Assembly (NCBI GenBank): GCA_900540535.1
Contig: UQGM01000014.1
Span: forward strand, 1 to 55,770
Reading direction: 5' to 3'
Length of the DNA stretch: 55,770 bases
DNA from: an uncultured Oscillospiraceae bacterium
Lineage (GTDB): Bacteria; Bacillota; Clostridia; Oscillospirales; Acutalibacteraceae
Under the pieces are notes generated by a model. That model was given only the letters and a program-made list of their open reading frames with translations. It searched no databases and was not told the DNA's origin. The translations under genes were made by a program, and so were the position numbers. This document shows, piece by piece, positions 44,153-52,077 of the stretch (position 1 is the stretch's first letter; every line of letters begins with the position of its first letter).

Positions 44153-44386
44153 TCATACCTCTTTTGTGTCTTTAGAAGCGGGACGATATTCCAGAATATC
44201 GCCGGGCTGACATTCAAGAGCGGAACAAAGTTTACATAAAGTGGATATTTTAAGGGCTTTGGCTTTTCCATTTTTTAAAATGGATATGTTAGCCATTGTT
44301 ATACCTACTTTTTGTGAAAGCTCGGTTACGCTCATTTTACGTTTTGCCAGCATAACGTCGATGTTAAAAATGATTTCATCTTCCAT
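44153..44386 (-). CDS. XRE-family regulator, YozG-type
   Basis: A 77-residue helix-turn-helix protein of the Cro/CI family: NIDVMLAKRKMSVTELSQKV (helices 1-2), GITMANISILKNGKAKALKIS (recognition helix), then a short tail CSALECQPGDILEY. The second half matches the YozG/DUF739-like regulators that partner DUF2975 proteins. AAGGAG precedes the ATG; the gene overlaps neither neighbour. Likely binds the inverted repeat upstream of the operon promoter. Confidence 0.85.
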   Translation of the reverse strand: MEDEIIFNIDVMLAKRKMSVTELSQKVGITMANISILKNGKAKALKISTLCKLCSALECQPGDILEYRPASKDTKEV

Positions 44387-44396
44387 GGTTTTCTCC

Positions 44397-44876
44397 TTAT
44401 ATGGTTAAATCGCTTTGTTCCTGAAGCTGTGCTGCTTGATCTGCCAGGTGGGCAAAAGCTTTAGAGATAACTGCTATTGTAATTCCTGCAAAAACAACTC
44501 CCATTGAGCAAAGAACTATGCTCGGATGATTCATGTTCATAAGCAGAAGAATTATATTGCCGACAAAAAAGAATATTGTGTCTGAAATGGCAAGGACAGA
44601 AATTTTTCTGAAGCGTTTTGAATTTTCAAAAGAAAAAGCTTTGTTTTCGGCAATACTTTTTGCTATCTGCCACATGAAGCACAGAACAAGATAGCAGGGG
44701 ATTCCTGAAATCCACAGGAAGATGAGCCAAGGATAATAATAGCTTTGGGTTTCGGGATAACTTTGCACTATCATATGGCCAATAGTTGGAAATGCCCAAA
44801 AGTAAATGAGCGCTCCGCAAACAGCCATTCCGATTATTACAGCCTTAAGCTGTTTTGACAGTGATTGTTTAAACAT
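44397..44876 (-). CDS. DUF2975-family membrane protein (YoaS-like)
   Basis: A 159-residue protein with four predicted helices and a C-terminal amphipathic segment, matching DUF2975 (YoaS in Bacillus, where it is paired with YozG). ATG 44876 is chosen because AGGAGG lies nine bases upstream; 13 extra codons upstream of it are unsupported. First gene of the operon with the HTH regulator and lipoprotein. Function unknown; the family may act as a signal-sensing membrane partner of the regulator. Confidence 0.82.
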   Translation of the reverse strand: MFKQSLSKQLKAVIIGMAVCGALIYFWAFPTIGHMIVQSYPETQSYYYPWLIFLWISGIPCYLVLCFMWQIAKSIAENKAFSFENSKRFRKISVLAISDTIFFFVGNIILLLMNMNHPSIVLCSMGVVFAGITIAVISKAFAHLADQAAQLQEQSDLTI

Positions 44877-44905
44877 AAATTTTCCTCCTTTGCTTTTGTG
44901 GTTAC

Positions 44906-44934
44906 AGTATAGCACTGCAATTTTGGTATGTCAA
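44906..44934 (-). promoter_or_regulatory. Consensus promoter of the DUF2975 operon
   Basis: TTGACA (44929-44934) and TATACT (44906-44911), spacer exactly 17 bases, close to sigma-A consensus; 29 bases before the ATG. Confidence 0.8.
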
Positions 44935-44935
44935 T

Positions 44936-44964
44936 AAAAATTTATTGTATTACAATAAATTTTT
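44936..44964. promoter_or_regulatory. 29-bp perfect inverted repeat next to the promoter (candidate operator)
   Basis: Arms AAAAATTTATTGTA and TACAATAAATTTTT with a single central T, directly upstream of the -35 box of the DUF2975 operon. Candidate binding site for the YozG-type regulator; the flanking A/T runs could also act as an UP element. Confidence 0.65.
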
Positions 44965-44970
44965 GACGTA

Positions 44971-45008
44971 AAAAAGCTGCAAGTCTGAATTGTTAATCAA
45001 ACTTGCAG
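44971..45008 (-). terminator. Terminator of the tmRNA gene
   Basis: Hairpin with arms ACTGCAAGT and ACTTGCAG, ending in CTTTTTT on the minus strand, just after the tmRNA CCA end. Confidence 0.85.
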
Positions 45009-45013
45009 TCTTT

Positions 45014-45362
45014 TGGTGGAGATGGCGGTAATCGAAACCGCGTCCGAAAACCCCTTGCCACAACTTTCTACGAGCGTATCCTTTCTTTTAAATCTCCCGC
45101 AGCTTCACGCCGAAAGGCAGGCTTAAAGCTTTGGCAGCCTCTGAGTCATGACAGCCTTAGAGGTATGGGGCTGTTCACGTTCACTGCTAATCGACGTTCT
45201 TATCCGAACCGCAGTACTTTCGGTAAGAACGGGTGCCTAATTAGGCAGCCTGTAAAGAAACGTTTTTGTCGTTTATTTTTAAAAGTTGCGGATTTTATAG
45301 CGGTTCCGCACCGCTGCTCGCTTATCATGGTTCAGAATCCCCGTCGAAATCCTTTCATCCCC
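45014..45362 (-). ncRNA. ssrA: tmRNA (ssrA)
   Basis: A 349-nt transfer-messenger RNA. The 5' GGGGATG pairs with 3' CATCTCC before ACCA, and the T-arm GCGGTTTCGATTACCGC is intact. The pseudoknotted part starts with the conserved TTTCGACGGGGATTCTGAACC. The internal tag frame (45241-45276) reads Ile-Asn-Asp-Lys-Asn-Val-Ser-Leu-Gln-Ala-Ala, followed by TAA. It lies 28 bases downstream of smpB, its protein partner, so they are probably cotranscribed. Confidence 0.95.
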
Positions 45363-45390
45363 ATGTTATTTAAAGAGAATGGCAGGGGAG

Positions 45391-45855
45391 TTAACCCATG
45401 CGCTCCTTAACGGCACGTTCCATATCACGCTTTGCGCTCTTTCTTGCCATATCTTCTCTTTTATCGTAATTTTTCTTACCCTTACACAGACCTACCTGTA
45501 TTTTGAGTCTACCCTTTTTAAAATATGCAGACAGTGGGATAAGTGTATATCCCTGCTGCTTCATAAGTCCGTAAAGGCGATTAATTTCACGCTTGTGTAA
45601 AAGGAGCTTTCGCACTCTTAAGGGATCACGGTTAAAAATGTTTCCATGGTCATAAGGGCTTATATGCATACCTCTTACAAAGATTTCACCGCCGTCTATT
45701 GAGCACCATGCATCTTTAAGGTTGATTCTGCCGTTTCTTACGGATTTAACCTCAGTGCCGAAAAGCTCAATACCGGCTTCAAGGCTTTCAATAACAAAAT
45801 AGTCATGAAAGGCTTTTTTGTTATTTGCAACTGTCTGTAATTCACTTGATGCCAA
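45391..45855 (-). CDS. smpB: SsrA-binding protein SmpB
   Basis: A 154-residue protein that binds tmRNA and brings it to stalled ribosomes. OB-fold motifs are clear: KKAFHDYFVIESLEAGI, LFGTEVKSVRNGRINLKDAW, MHISPYDHGN, and the basic C-terminal tail KGKKNYDKREDMARKSAKRD that enters the mRNA channel. It begins with TTG at 45855, nine bases after AAGGAG; no ATG fits as well. The tmRNA gene is directly downstream. Confidence 0.95.
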   Translation of the reverse strand: MASSELQTVANNKKAFHDYFVIESLEAGIELFGTEVKSVRNGRINLKDAWCSIDGGEIFVRGMHISPYDHGNIFNRDPLRVRKLLLHKREINRLYGLMKQQGYTLIPLSAYFKKGRLKIQVGLCKGKKNYDKREDMARKSAKRDMERAVKERMG

Positions 45856-45943
45856 AGCCTTTCACTCCTTTTTGTTTTATGTGGATAGAAATTATATCAC
45901 AAAGATTTTAAAAATCAAGTCTAAAACCGTCTTTTGGCAAATA

Positions 45944-46540
45944 TTATAATATGCGTCTGCCTTCAATCGCCCTTGAAAGAGTTACTTCGTCGGCATATTC
46001 AAGGTCAGCACCTACGGGAACACCATAGGCAAGACGGCTTACTGTAACACCAAGAGGCTTTAAAAGTTTTGAAATGTACATTGCCGTAGCCTCACCCTCG
46101 ATAGTGGGGTTAGTGGCAAGGATAATTTCCCTTACGCTGTCGTCAATCCTTTTAAGCAGCTCTTTAATGGTGAGCTGATCTGGACCTACGCCATTCATAG
46201 GAGAAATTGCGCCGTGGAGCACATGGTATGTACCTTTGTACTCACGGGTGCGTTCAATGGCTATTACATCTCTTGGATCTTCAACAACGCAGATTACGCC
46301 TTTATCTCTGGTTTCACTTGCGCATATTGAGCACTTTTCTCCGTCTGCAAGATTGCAGCATACAGAGCACTTGCGTATTTTTTTATGTGCCTGAGTAATT
46401 GCATCGGCAAACTCCTCAGCCTTCTGGTCAGGGAGATTGAGCACATAGAAAGCCATTCTTTGTGCGCTTTTTTTGCCTACACCGGGCATACGCTCAAACT
46501 GCTCAATAAGCTTTGCAAGGGGAGCAATATCATAGCCCAT
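45944..46540 (-). CDS. recR: Recombination protein RecR
   Basis: A 198-residue protein of the RecFOR gap-repair pathway. The helix-hairpin-helix GVGKKSAQRMAFYVL (about 20-34), four-Cys zinc finger (CSVCCNLADGEKCSIC, about 58-73), and Toprim motif with CVVEDPRDVIAIE and GAISPMNG, ATNPTIEGEATA are present. Its ATG overlaps the ybaB stop by one base (TAATG). Part of the conserved dnaX-ybaB-recR operon. Confidence 0.95.
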   Translation of the reverse strand: MGYDIAPLAKLIEQFERMPGVGKKSAQRMAFYVLNLPDQKAEEFADAITQAHKKIRKCSVCCNLADGEKCSICASETRDKGVICVVEDPRDVIAIERTREYKGTYHVLHGAISPMNGVGPDQLTIKELLKRIDDSVREIILATNPTIEGEATAMYISKLLKPLGVTVSRLAYGVPVGADLEYADEVTLSRAIEGRRIL

Positions 46541-46890
46541 TAAAACAGACCTCCGGGCATTCCGGGAATATTAAGTCCGCCTGTAACCTTGTTCATTTCG
46601 TTTTCCATTGTATCGTTAGCCTTGCGGATAGCTTCATTGAATGCAGCTGTAATAAGGTCTTCAAGCATTTCGATATCTTCGGGATCTACAACGTCGGGCT
46701 TGATATCGATTTTCTGAACTTCATGTTTGCCGTTTACTGTAACGGAAACAGTTTCGCCGCCCACAGTAGCAGAGTATTCAGCCTCTTCAACTTCCTGCTG
46801 AACTCTTGTCATTTCGTTCTGCATTTCCTGGATCTTTTTCATCATGTTTGCCTGTGACATATTGCTCTGTCCGGGTATTCTTGCTTTCAT
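46540..46890 (-). CDS. YbaB/EbfC-family nucleoid-associated protein
   Basis: A 116-residue DNA-binding protein, with two long helices (MSQANMMKKIQEMQNEMTRV, KANDTMENEMNKVTG) flanking a beta core with VSVTVNGKHEVQKIDI, as in YbaB. The N-terminus has a short extra segment. It follows dnaX by 20 bases and overlaps recR by one base, the usual order. Binds DNA as a dimer; precise role uncertain in the family. Confidence 0.92.
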   Translation of the reverse strand: MKARIPGQSNMSQANMMKKIQEMQNEMTRVQQEVEEAEYSATVGGETVSVTVNGKHEVQKIDIKPDVVDPEDIEMLEDLITAAFNEAIRKANDTMENEMNKVTGGLNIPGMPGGLF

Positions 46891-46910
46891 TATTGTTTCC
46901 TCCGTTTAAT

Positions 46911-48674
46911 TCACTTAACCGAAAATGGAACATCGGTTTCATCTATTTTTTTTATGAGATCCGCAAGGGGATCTTTTTTAGGCGCTGCGGCTCCTGTATC
47001 TGGAGCACGGTAAACGCCGAGTCTGTATTTTTGTCCAGTAACCTGAATTACAGCCTGATTAATCATAGCCACATGATTGTCCTTTTTAAGGAAAGCTGAA
47101 AGTACAGGATTAGGTGATTTTATAAGCAAACGGTTACCGTCTCTTATAAATGCAGATGAGCCGTTTAAAATTCCCACAAGAGGTTTGTCAGTTTTGCTGA
47201 GCTCTGCAAGAACTTCCGGCCACATATTAAAGTTTGAATCACCATTTGAAGCGGGAATTGATACATTAGTTTCTGTTTTTGGTGCAGGTGCTTCTGGAAC
47301 AGGAGCAGAAGCAGCAGGCTGAGTCTGAACCTGAACAGGCTCTCTTTCAACGGGCTCCTGTACCGTTGCATTGTTTGCCGGAGCCGGTTCCACATCCCAA
47401 GGCGGCAATTCATCCTGAGGTTCGGAAGTTTCAGGAGTTTGAACAGGTGATTTTATAACCGGTTCTGCTTTTGTTTCCGTCACAGGCTGAGCTACGGGAG
47501 CGGAAGGAGCGGCAGCTGATAAAACGGCGCCGTTTTTAATCATATTTTCGAGTACTGATATTCTTTCGAGAATCGCTTCTGTACTTTCGCTGAGTTTCGG
47601 TGAGCAGAGCTTTATGAGAGTCATCTCCATTTTTATGCGTCTGTCTGCGCCGTTTCTCAAACTCTTAAGGGCTTTCTGCAAAAGATCGAGAGCGAAAAGT
47701 ATCTGTTCAAGGGTAAAGCGTGAAGCTTCATTTTTTATGCGGTTTAGCTCATCGTCTGTACAGATTATAAGCTCTGAAGGCGACGGCATTGTTTTGCATA
47801 TCATAAAGTTTCTGAAATGTTCTGTAAGCTCTGTGCACAGCCGTTCCATATCGCAGGAACTGTTGTGGAGAGAGTCGATTATTTCAAGAACCTTTTTGCA
47901 GTCATGGTTTATTACAGCGTCGGAAACAGCGAAGAGATAATCTCTGCCTGCGAGTCCTGCTGATTTACGTACTGTTTCAGCGTTGACCTCTTTGTTTTCC
48001 CCGGCGCACTGATCCAGCAAGGAAAGTGCATCACGCATACCGCCGTCGGCAATTCTTGCAATGAGCATTGCTCCATCGTCAGTGAGGCTTATGTTTTCCT
48101 CTTCTGCTATATATTTAAGTCTGCCTGTTATATCTTCAGGAGCTATGCGGCGAAAATCGAACCGCTGGCATCTTGAAAGAATAGTGGCAGGAAGCTTATG
48201 AACTTCCGTAGTTGCAAGGATGAACATTACATATTCGGGAGGCTCTTCCAGAGTTTTCAGCAGAGCGTTGAAAGCTCCGATTGAAAGCATGTGAACTTCA
48301 TCTATTATATATACTCTGTATTTTGCCTTTGAAGGAGTAAAGTTTGTCTCTTCTCTCAAATCTCTGATGTTGTCAACGCCGTTATTGCTGGCAGCGTCTA
48401 TTTCCACAACGTCGAGAATGGAGCCGGAATCAATCCCTTTGCAGATTTCACATTCGTTGCAGGGATTTCCGTCTATGGGATTAAGACAGTTTACTGCTTT
48501 TGCAAGAATTTTTGCACATGTAGTTTTACCTGTTCCTCTGGAACCTGTAAAAAGATACGCATGGGCAAGTCTGCCCGCTTTAAGTTCATTTGTAAGGGTG
48601 GAGGTGATATGAGGCTGACCCACAACGTCGGAAAAGACTTTAGGACGCCATTTTCTGTACAGTACCTGATACAA
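46911..48674 (-). CDS. dnaX: DNA polymerase III subunit gamma/tau
   Basis: A 587-residue clamp-loader subunit. The AAA+ domain has Walker A GSRGTGKTT (about 44-52), a zinc finger CNECEIC region (about 72-78), DEVHML (Walker B) and TTEVHKLPATILSRCQRFDF (sensor 1), followed by a helical collar, a Pro/Glu/Ala-rich linker (about 385-480) and a tau-like C-terminal domain. The start is TTG at 48674 (MYQVLYRKWRP), with GGAGGG eight bases upstream; the ATG at 48689 lies inside that ribosome site. Heads the ybaB-recR operon, downstream of the SRP RNA gene. Confidence 0.95.
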   Translation of the reverse strand: MYQVLYRKWRPKVFSDVVGQPHITSTLTNELKAGRLAHAYLFTGSRGTGKTTCAKILAKAVNCLNPIDGNPCNECEICKGIDSGSILDVVEIDAASNNGVDNIRDLREETNFTPSKAKYRVYIIDEVHMLSIGAFNALLKTLEEPPEYVMFILATTEVHKLPATILSRCQRFDFRRIAPEDITGRLKYIAEEENISLTDDGAMLIARIADGGMRDALSLLDQCAGENKEVNAETVRKSAGLAGRDYLFAVSDAVINHDCKKVLEIIDSLHNSSCDMERLCTELTEHFRNFMICKTMPSPSELIICTDDELNRIKNEASRFTLEQILFALDLLQKALKSLRNGADRRIKMEMTLIKLCSPKLSESTEAILERISVLENMIKNGAVLSAAAPSAPVAQPVTETKAEPVIKSPVQTPETSEPQDELPPWDVEPAPANNATVQEPVEREPVQVQTQPAASAPVPEAPAPKTETNVSIPASNGDSNFNMWPEVLAELSKTDKPLVGILNGSSAFIRDGNRLLIKSPNPVLSAFLKKDNHVAMINQAVIQVTGQKYRLGVYRAPDTGAAAPKKDPLADLIKKIDETDVPFSVK

Positions 48675-48714
48675 AATTAAACCCTCCATTAGTAAAAATC
48701 AAGACAGAAAAAAA

Positions 48715-48860
48715 GAACCCTGTCCCTTTGGTCACACGGTGTGCAGGCGAAACTGTGGCGCACAACGCTAACCGCTTAATGCTGCTCGGTTCCCCGCCTG
48801 ACATGGTTCACGGCGTGTTGCCGCACAGAACCCACACACCGCATGACCAACTGGACACGA
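48715..48860 (-). ncRNA. ffs: Signal recognition particle RNA (4.5S-type)
   Basis: On the minus strand, the domain IV hairpin is visible: GTCAGGCGG-GGAA-CCGAGCAGC (GGAA tetraloop, TTCC at 48790-48793 on the plus strand), inside long paired arms (GGTCATGCGGTGTG with CACACCGTGTGACC). A T-rich terminator (TTCTTTTTTT) follows. The short length and absence of a recognisable Alu domain suggest a small SRP RNA; the exact 5' end is uncertain. Confidence 0.85.
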
Positions 48861-48904
48861 TTCCAACGGTTTGTGCCGAATAAAACACAGCACAATTCCC
48901 ATAT

Positions 48905-48933
48905 ATTATAATATATGATTACCGTATTGGCAA
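48905..48933 (-). promoter_or_regulatory. Promoter of the SRP RNA gene
   Basis: TTGCCA (48928-48933) and TATAAT (48905-48910), spacer exactly 17 bases; initiation would fall about 40 bases before the predicted SRP RNA stem, so a 5' extension or processing is likely. Confidence 0.75.
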
Positions 48934-49006
48934 GTAAAATTTAAGTATTAAAATTATTTTAGTCTTATTGTTCCCAATTTGTAACATTAAAATCTCCTTA
49001 AAATTA

Positions 49007-49035
49007 TTGTTTATCTATCCGCTATGTGATAAAAT
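49007..49035 (+). promoter_or_regulatory. Promoter of uppP
   Basis: TTGTTT (49007-49012) and TAAAAT (49030-49035), spacer 17 bases, upstream of CAGGAGG. Confidence 0.6.
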
Positions 49036-49068
49036 CTGTTTAGCTATAAAAATCAGGAGGCATAGTAA

Positions 49069-49971
49069 ATGGAAATAATCGAGATAATTAAAACCATAAT
49101 TATCGGCATAATTCAGGGTATAACCGAATGGCTTCCCATAAGCAGTACGGGACATATGATTTTGGCAAATGAGTTTTTAAAGCTCAATGTTTCCGAAAGC
49201 TTCTGGGAGATGTTCCTCGTTGTTATTCAGTTTGGCTCTATTCTCGCAGTTGTTGTTCTCTATTTCAGTAAACTCAATCCTTTTTCCATAACTCACAGAA
49301 GAAATTATATCAAAGAAAATCCCAATGCAGGATTTTTTGCCAAGCAGTGGGCAATCTTTAAGCCTGAAACAATTTCACTTTGGCTTAAAGTTGTTGTAGC
49401 CGTTGTCCCTGCCGGAATAATCGGTGTTCTCTTTGATGATTTCCTTGAGGAAAAGCTTTATAATTACATCACTGTTGCAATTACACTTATCCTTTACGGT
49501 ATTCTCTTCATACTTCTTGAGAATAATCCCAAAACTCCCAAAATCAAAAATTTTGACGCTATAAGCTATAAAACAGCTCTTCTTATCGGTGTGTTCCAGG
49601 TGCTTGCTCTTATCCCCGGTACATCACGTTCCGGTTCAACAATCCTCGGTGCTGTATTCCTTGGATGCTCAAGAGCTGTTGCCGCTGAGTTCTCTTTCTT
49701 CCTTGCAGTTCCCGTAATGCTCGGTGCAAGTGCTCTTAAGATAGGCAAATATGCTGTGGAGCAGAGTGAAGCAGGGCTTGCTCTCTTTACTTCAAACGAA
49801 TGGATAACCCTTATTCTTGGAATGGTAGTTGCTTTTGTTGTTTCACTCTTTGCAATTAAGTTCCTTGTAAACTTTGTAAAGAAACACGACTTCAAGGTAT
49901 TCGGATATTACCGCATAGTTCTCGGTATAGTGGTTATCGCATATTTCCTCGTAAAGACATTTGCGTTTTAA
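49069..49971 (+). CDS. uppP: Undecaprenyl-diphosphatase (BacA/UppP)
   Basis: A 300-residue membrane enzyme that recycles the cell-wall lipid carrier by dephosphorylating undecaprenyl pyrophosphate on the outer face. The two signature loops are present: GIIQGITEWLPISSTGH near 14-30 and PGTSRSGSTI near 184-193, in a membrane fold with about eight helices. Confers bacitracin tolerance when abundant. Monocistronic, with a hairpin terminator after the stop. Confidence 0.95.
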   Translation: MEIIEIIKTIIIGIIQGITEWLPISSTGHMILANEFLKLNVSESFWEMFLVVIQFGSILAVVVLYFSKLNPFSITHRRNYIKENPNAGFFAKQWAIFKPETISLWLKVVVAVVPAGIIGVLFDDFLEEKLYNYITVAITLILYGILFILLENNPKTPKIKNFDAISYKTALLIGVFQVLALIPGTSRSGSTILGAVFLGCSRAVAAEFSFFLAVPVMLGASALKIGKYAVEQSEAGLALFTSNEWITLILGMVVAFVVSLFAIKFLVNFVKKHDFKVFGYYRIVLGIVVIAYFLVKTFAF

Positions 49972-49996
49972 TTAAAAACACATAATAACAAATAAG

Positions 49997-50028
49997 ACCC
50001 GGTTTTTGCATTTGAGCAGAAACCGGGT
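49997..50028. terminator. Bidirectional terminator between uppP and azlD
   Basis: Hairpin ACCCGGTTTTTGC / GCAGAAACCGGGT, T-rich on both strands. Confidence 0.85.
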
Positions 50029-50044
50029 TTATGTTTAAATAGAA

Positions 50045-50380
50045 TCAGAATATAAAATTATCAAGAATAAGCCTTAATACAAGCACTCCTGCACATGAGC
50101 AAAGTGCGACGGTAAGCAGGCTCTTTTCAAACATTGCCAATACTAATGCAATAACAACGCCGAAGCTTGCGCTTATTATTGCCGATGTGCCTTCTCCGGC
50201 TCCGAAGAATATTGCCGGGAATGTCATAGCTGCAAGTACCGCATAAGGAATATAAAAGAGAAATGATTTAATAAATCTACTCTTGATTTTCTTTCTGAAT
50301 ACCGCAAGGGGAATCGCTCTTATAAGATATGTGACCCCTGCCATAACTGCTATGTAAATAAGAAGTGAGGAGGTTGTCAT
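50045..50380 (-). CDS. azlD: AzlD-type branched-chain amino acid exporter subunit
   Basis: A 111-residue membrane protein with three or four helices, the small partner in the AzlCD exporter (YLIRAIPLAVF near 18-30 and FPAIFFGAG typical). Its ATG overlaps the stop of azlC by one base, so the pair is translationally coupled. Regulation by Lrp-type azlB is known in Bacillus, but no azlB is adjacent. Confidence 0.88.
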   Translation of the reverse strand: MTTSSLLIYIAVMAGVTYLIRAIPLAVFRKKIKSRFIKSFLFYIPYAVLAAMTFPAIFFGAGEGTSAIISASFGVVIALVLAMFEKSLLTVALCSCAGVLVLRLILDNFIF

Positions 50381-51120
50381 TATTCATTCGCCTCCTGTTC
50401 TGTTTCGGGTTCATCGTCGTTTACGGGATTTACAATTGCGGCTATGATGCTTGCAGCAACAGCGCATATGATAATTGAAAATCCGCTTGAAACATTTTTA
50501 AGGAAAGGTACAAAATAGAAAAGACAGCTTAAAATCACAGCGGCAAAAATTACAAGCCGGATAGGTGCGCTTTTCTTTGCGGGAGGAATGATTATGGCAA
50601 TGAACATTGCATATATGGCAAGACCTAAAGCGTCGTTTACCACCGGAGGGATGAAACCGCCTGCAACGGCTCCGAAAAGTGTTCCCAAAGTCCAGCCGGC
50701 ATAGGGGATAATGGAAAGACCGGAATAATATTTTGCGCCTATCTCTTTTCCCTGATTTACCGCAACGGCAAAGATTTCATCTGTATTGCTGAATGCGGCA
50801 ATTAATCGTTTGGGAATGGAAAAGCGTTTTTCCATTTTTTGTGAAAGTGTAAGTGACATAAGTGAATACCTTGCATTAATGACAAGCTGTGTCATTGCCA
50901 TTTCTACAAGGGAACCGGCTCCGGCGATAATTGAAAGTCCTGCAAACTGTCCCGCCGAGGTGAGGTTTGTCATTGAAATAAGCACGGCTGCCCACACGGG
51001 AATGCCTGCCGATACAGCCATCATGCCGAAGGTAAAGGAAACGGAAAAATAACCTAATCCGATAGGTAAACCGTCTTTGAGCCCCTTTTTGAAGCTGTTT
51101 TGAATTTGTGTGTTATCCAT
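50380..51120 (-). CDS. azlC: AzlC-type branched-chain amino acid exporter subunit
   Basis: A 246-residue membrane protein with about eight helices, matching AzlC (GLPIGLGYFSVSFTFG near the N-terminus, TSAGQFAGLSIIAG, NARYSLMSLTLSQKM, TDEIFAVAVNQ). ATG 51120 is used, with ACGGAG upstream; a longer start is unsupported. Exports branched-chain amino acids or 4-azaleucine with AzlD. Confidence 0.9.
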   Translation of the reverse strand: MDNTQIQNSFKKGLKDGLPIGLGYFSVSFTFGMMAVSAGIPVWAAVLISMTNLTSAGQFAGLSIIAGAGSLVEMAMTQLVINARYSLMSLTLSQKMEKRFSIPKRLIAAFSNTDEIFAVAVNQGKEIGAKYYSGLSIIPYAGWTLGTLFGAVAGGFIPPVVNDALGLAIYAMFIAIIIPPAKKSAPIRLVIFAAVILSCLFYFVPFLKNVSSGFSIIICAVAASIIAAIVNPVNDDEPETEQEANE

Positions 51121-51250
51121 TAAAAAAACTCCGTTTGAATATATTTTCAGCAAATGATATTATATCACTCCATGCTGTCTATTTCCACAAAAATTTTATC
51201 GATATATTGACAAATGGGATATAATAGAAGTCGAGAAAAGGGGGATAAAG

Positions 51251-51895
51251 ATGTATAAAGCCATATTATTTGATTTGGACGGCACGCTTCTCAATACACT
51301 GGACGATTTAAACGAGAGTATGAATAAGGTGCTTGTAAAAAACGGATATAAAGAGCAGACTAAGGATGAAACAAGACGCTTTGTAGGCAACGGAGTGCGA
51401 AAGCTTGTGGAGCGTTCATTGCCGGGTGAAAGTGTAGAACTTTATGATAAAATAGAGGCTCAGTTTAAAGAATGCTACGCAAAGAATATGAGAAACAAAA
51501 CAGCGCCTTACGAGGGAATAGAGGAGCTTTTAAAAGCTCTGAAAGAAAGACAAGTAAAGGTCGGAGTTGTTTCAAATAAATTTGACGGAGCAGTAAAGAG
51601 TCTTTGCAAAGAGATTTTTGGAGAATACACTCAGGTAGCCGTAGGGGAAAGATCTGGAGTGAGAAAGAAACCTGCTCCTGACAGCGTACTTGCTGCCATT
51701 GAAGAGCTGGGCGTAAAAAAGGAGGAGGCAATTTATGCCGGGGATTCCGATGTTGATATAGAAACGGCGAAAAATGCAGGTATAAAGAGTATAGGAGTAA
51801 CCTGGGGATTCAGAAACAGGGAACTGCTTATTTCCTGCGGAGCTGATTTCCTTGCGGATAGGGCGGAAGATATTCTCAAAATAGTTTGCGGATAA
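51251..51895 (+). CDS. HAD-family phosphatase, phosphoglycolate-phosphatase-like
   Basis: A 214-residue cytoplasmic phosphatase with the four HAD motifs: FDLDGTLLNTLDD (I; nucleophile Asp9), VVSNKFDGAV (II), RKKPAPD (III; Lys), and AGDSDVDIETAKNAGI (IV). A helical cap follows motif I, as in Gph-type enzymes removing 2-phosphoglycolate; other sugar phosphates are possible. GGGG precedes the ATG; a strong terminator follows. Confidence 0.9.
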   Translation: MYKAILFDLDGTLLNTLDDLNESMNKVLVKNGYKEQTKDETRRFVGNGVRKLVERSLPGESVELYDKIEAQFKECYAKNMRNKTAPYEGIEELLKALKERQVKVGVVSNKFDGAVKSLCKEIFGEYTQVAVGERSGVRKKPAPDSVLAAIEELGVKKEEAIYAGDSDVDIETAKNAGIKSIGVTWGFRNRELLISCGADFLADRAEDILKIVCG

Positions 51896-51905
51896 AGTCG
51901 AAAAG

Positions 51906-51940
51906 GGGAGAGTTTAAGACTACAAAACTCTCCCTGTTTT
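51906..51940 (+). terminator. Intrinsic terminator after the HAD gene
   Basis: Perfect 10-bp hairpin GGGAGAGTTT / AAACTCTCCC followed by TGTTTT. Confidence 0.9.
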
Positions 51941-51998
51941 TATTGAAAAAGAAAGTATAATATGATATTATTAAAAATACGCTGAAAAGAAAATATAA

Positions 51999-52075
51999 CC
52001 GCTCGTGGCGCAGCTGGATAACGCAGCAGATTCCGATTCTGAAGATCGGGGGTTCAAATCCCTCCGGGCGGGCCA
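51999..52075 (+). tRNA. tRNA-Arg (anticodon CCG)
   Basis: A 77-nt gene with encoded CCA. Acceptor arms CCGCTCG / CGGGCGG pair with one wobble, discriminator G, D-arm GCG...CGC, anticodon loop TTCCGAT giving anticodon CCG (reads CGG, Arg), and T-arm GGGGGTTCAAATCCCTC. The anticodon stem has one mismatch at its outer pair. Its 3' end is repeated downstream at 52247-52266. Confidence 0.9.
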
Positions 52076-52077
52076 GA
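52058..52077 (+). repeat. 20-bp direct repeat at the tRNA 3' end, copy 1
   Basis: ATCCCTCCGGGCGGGCCAGA spans the T-arm 3' half and CCA end. Identical copy at 52247-52266. Typical position for an integrase attachment core. Confidence 0.85.

Noticed and set aside
48675..48689. ATG at 48689 as dnaX start.
   Set aside because: It overlaps the GGAGGG ribosome site; the TTG at 48674 gives the standard MYQ-type DnaX N-terminus.
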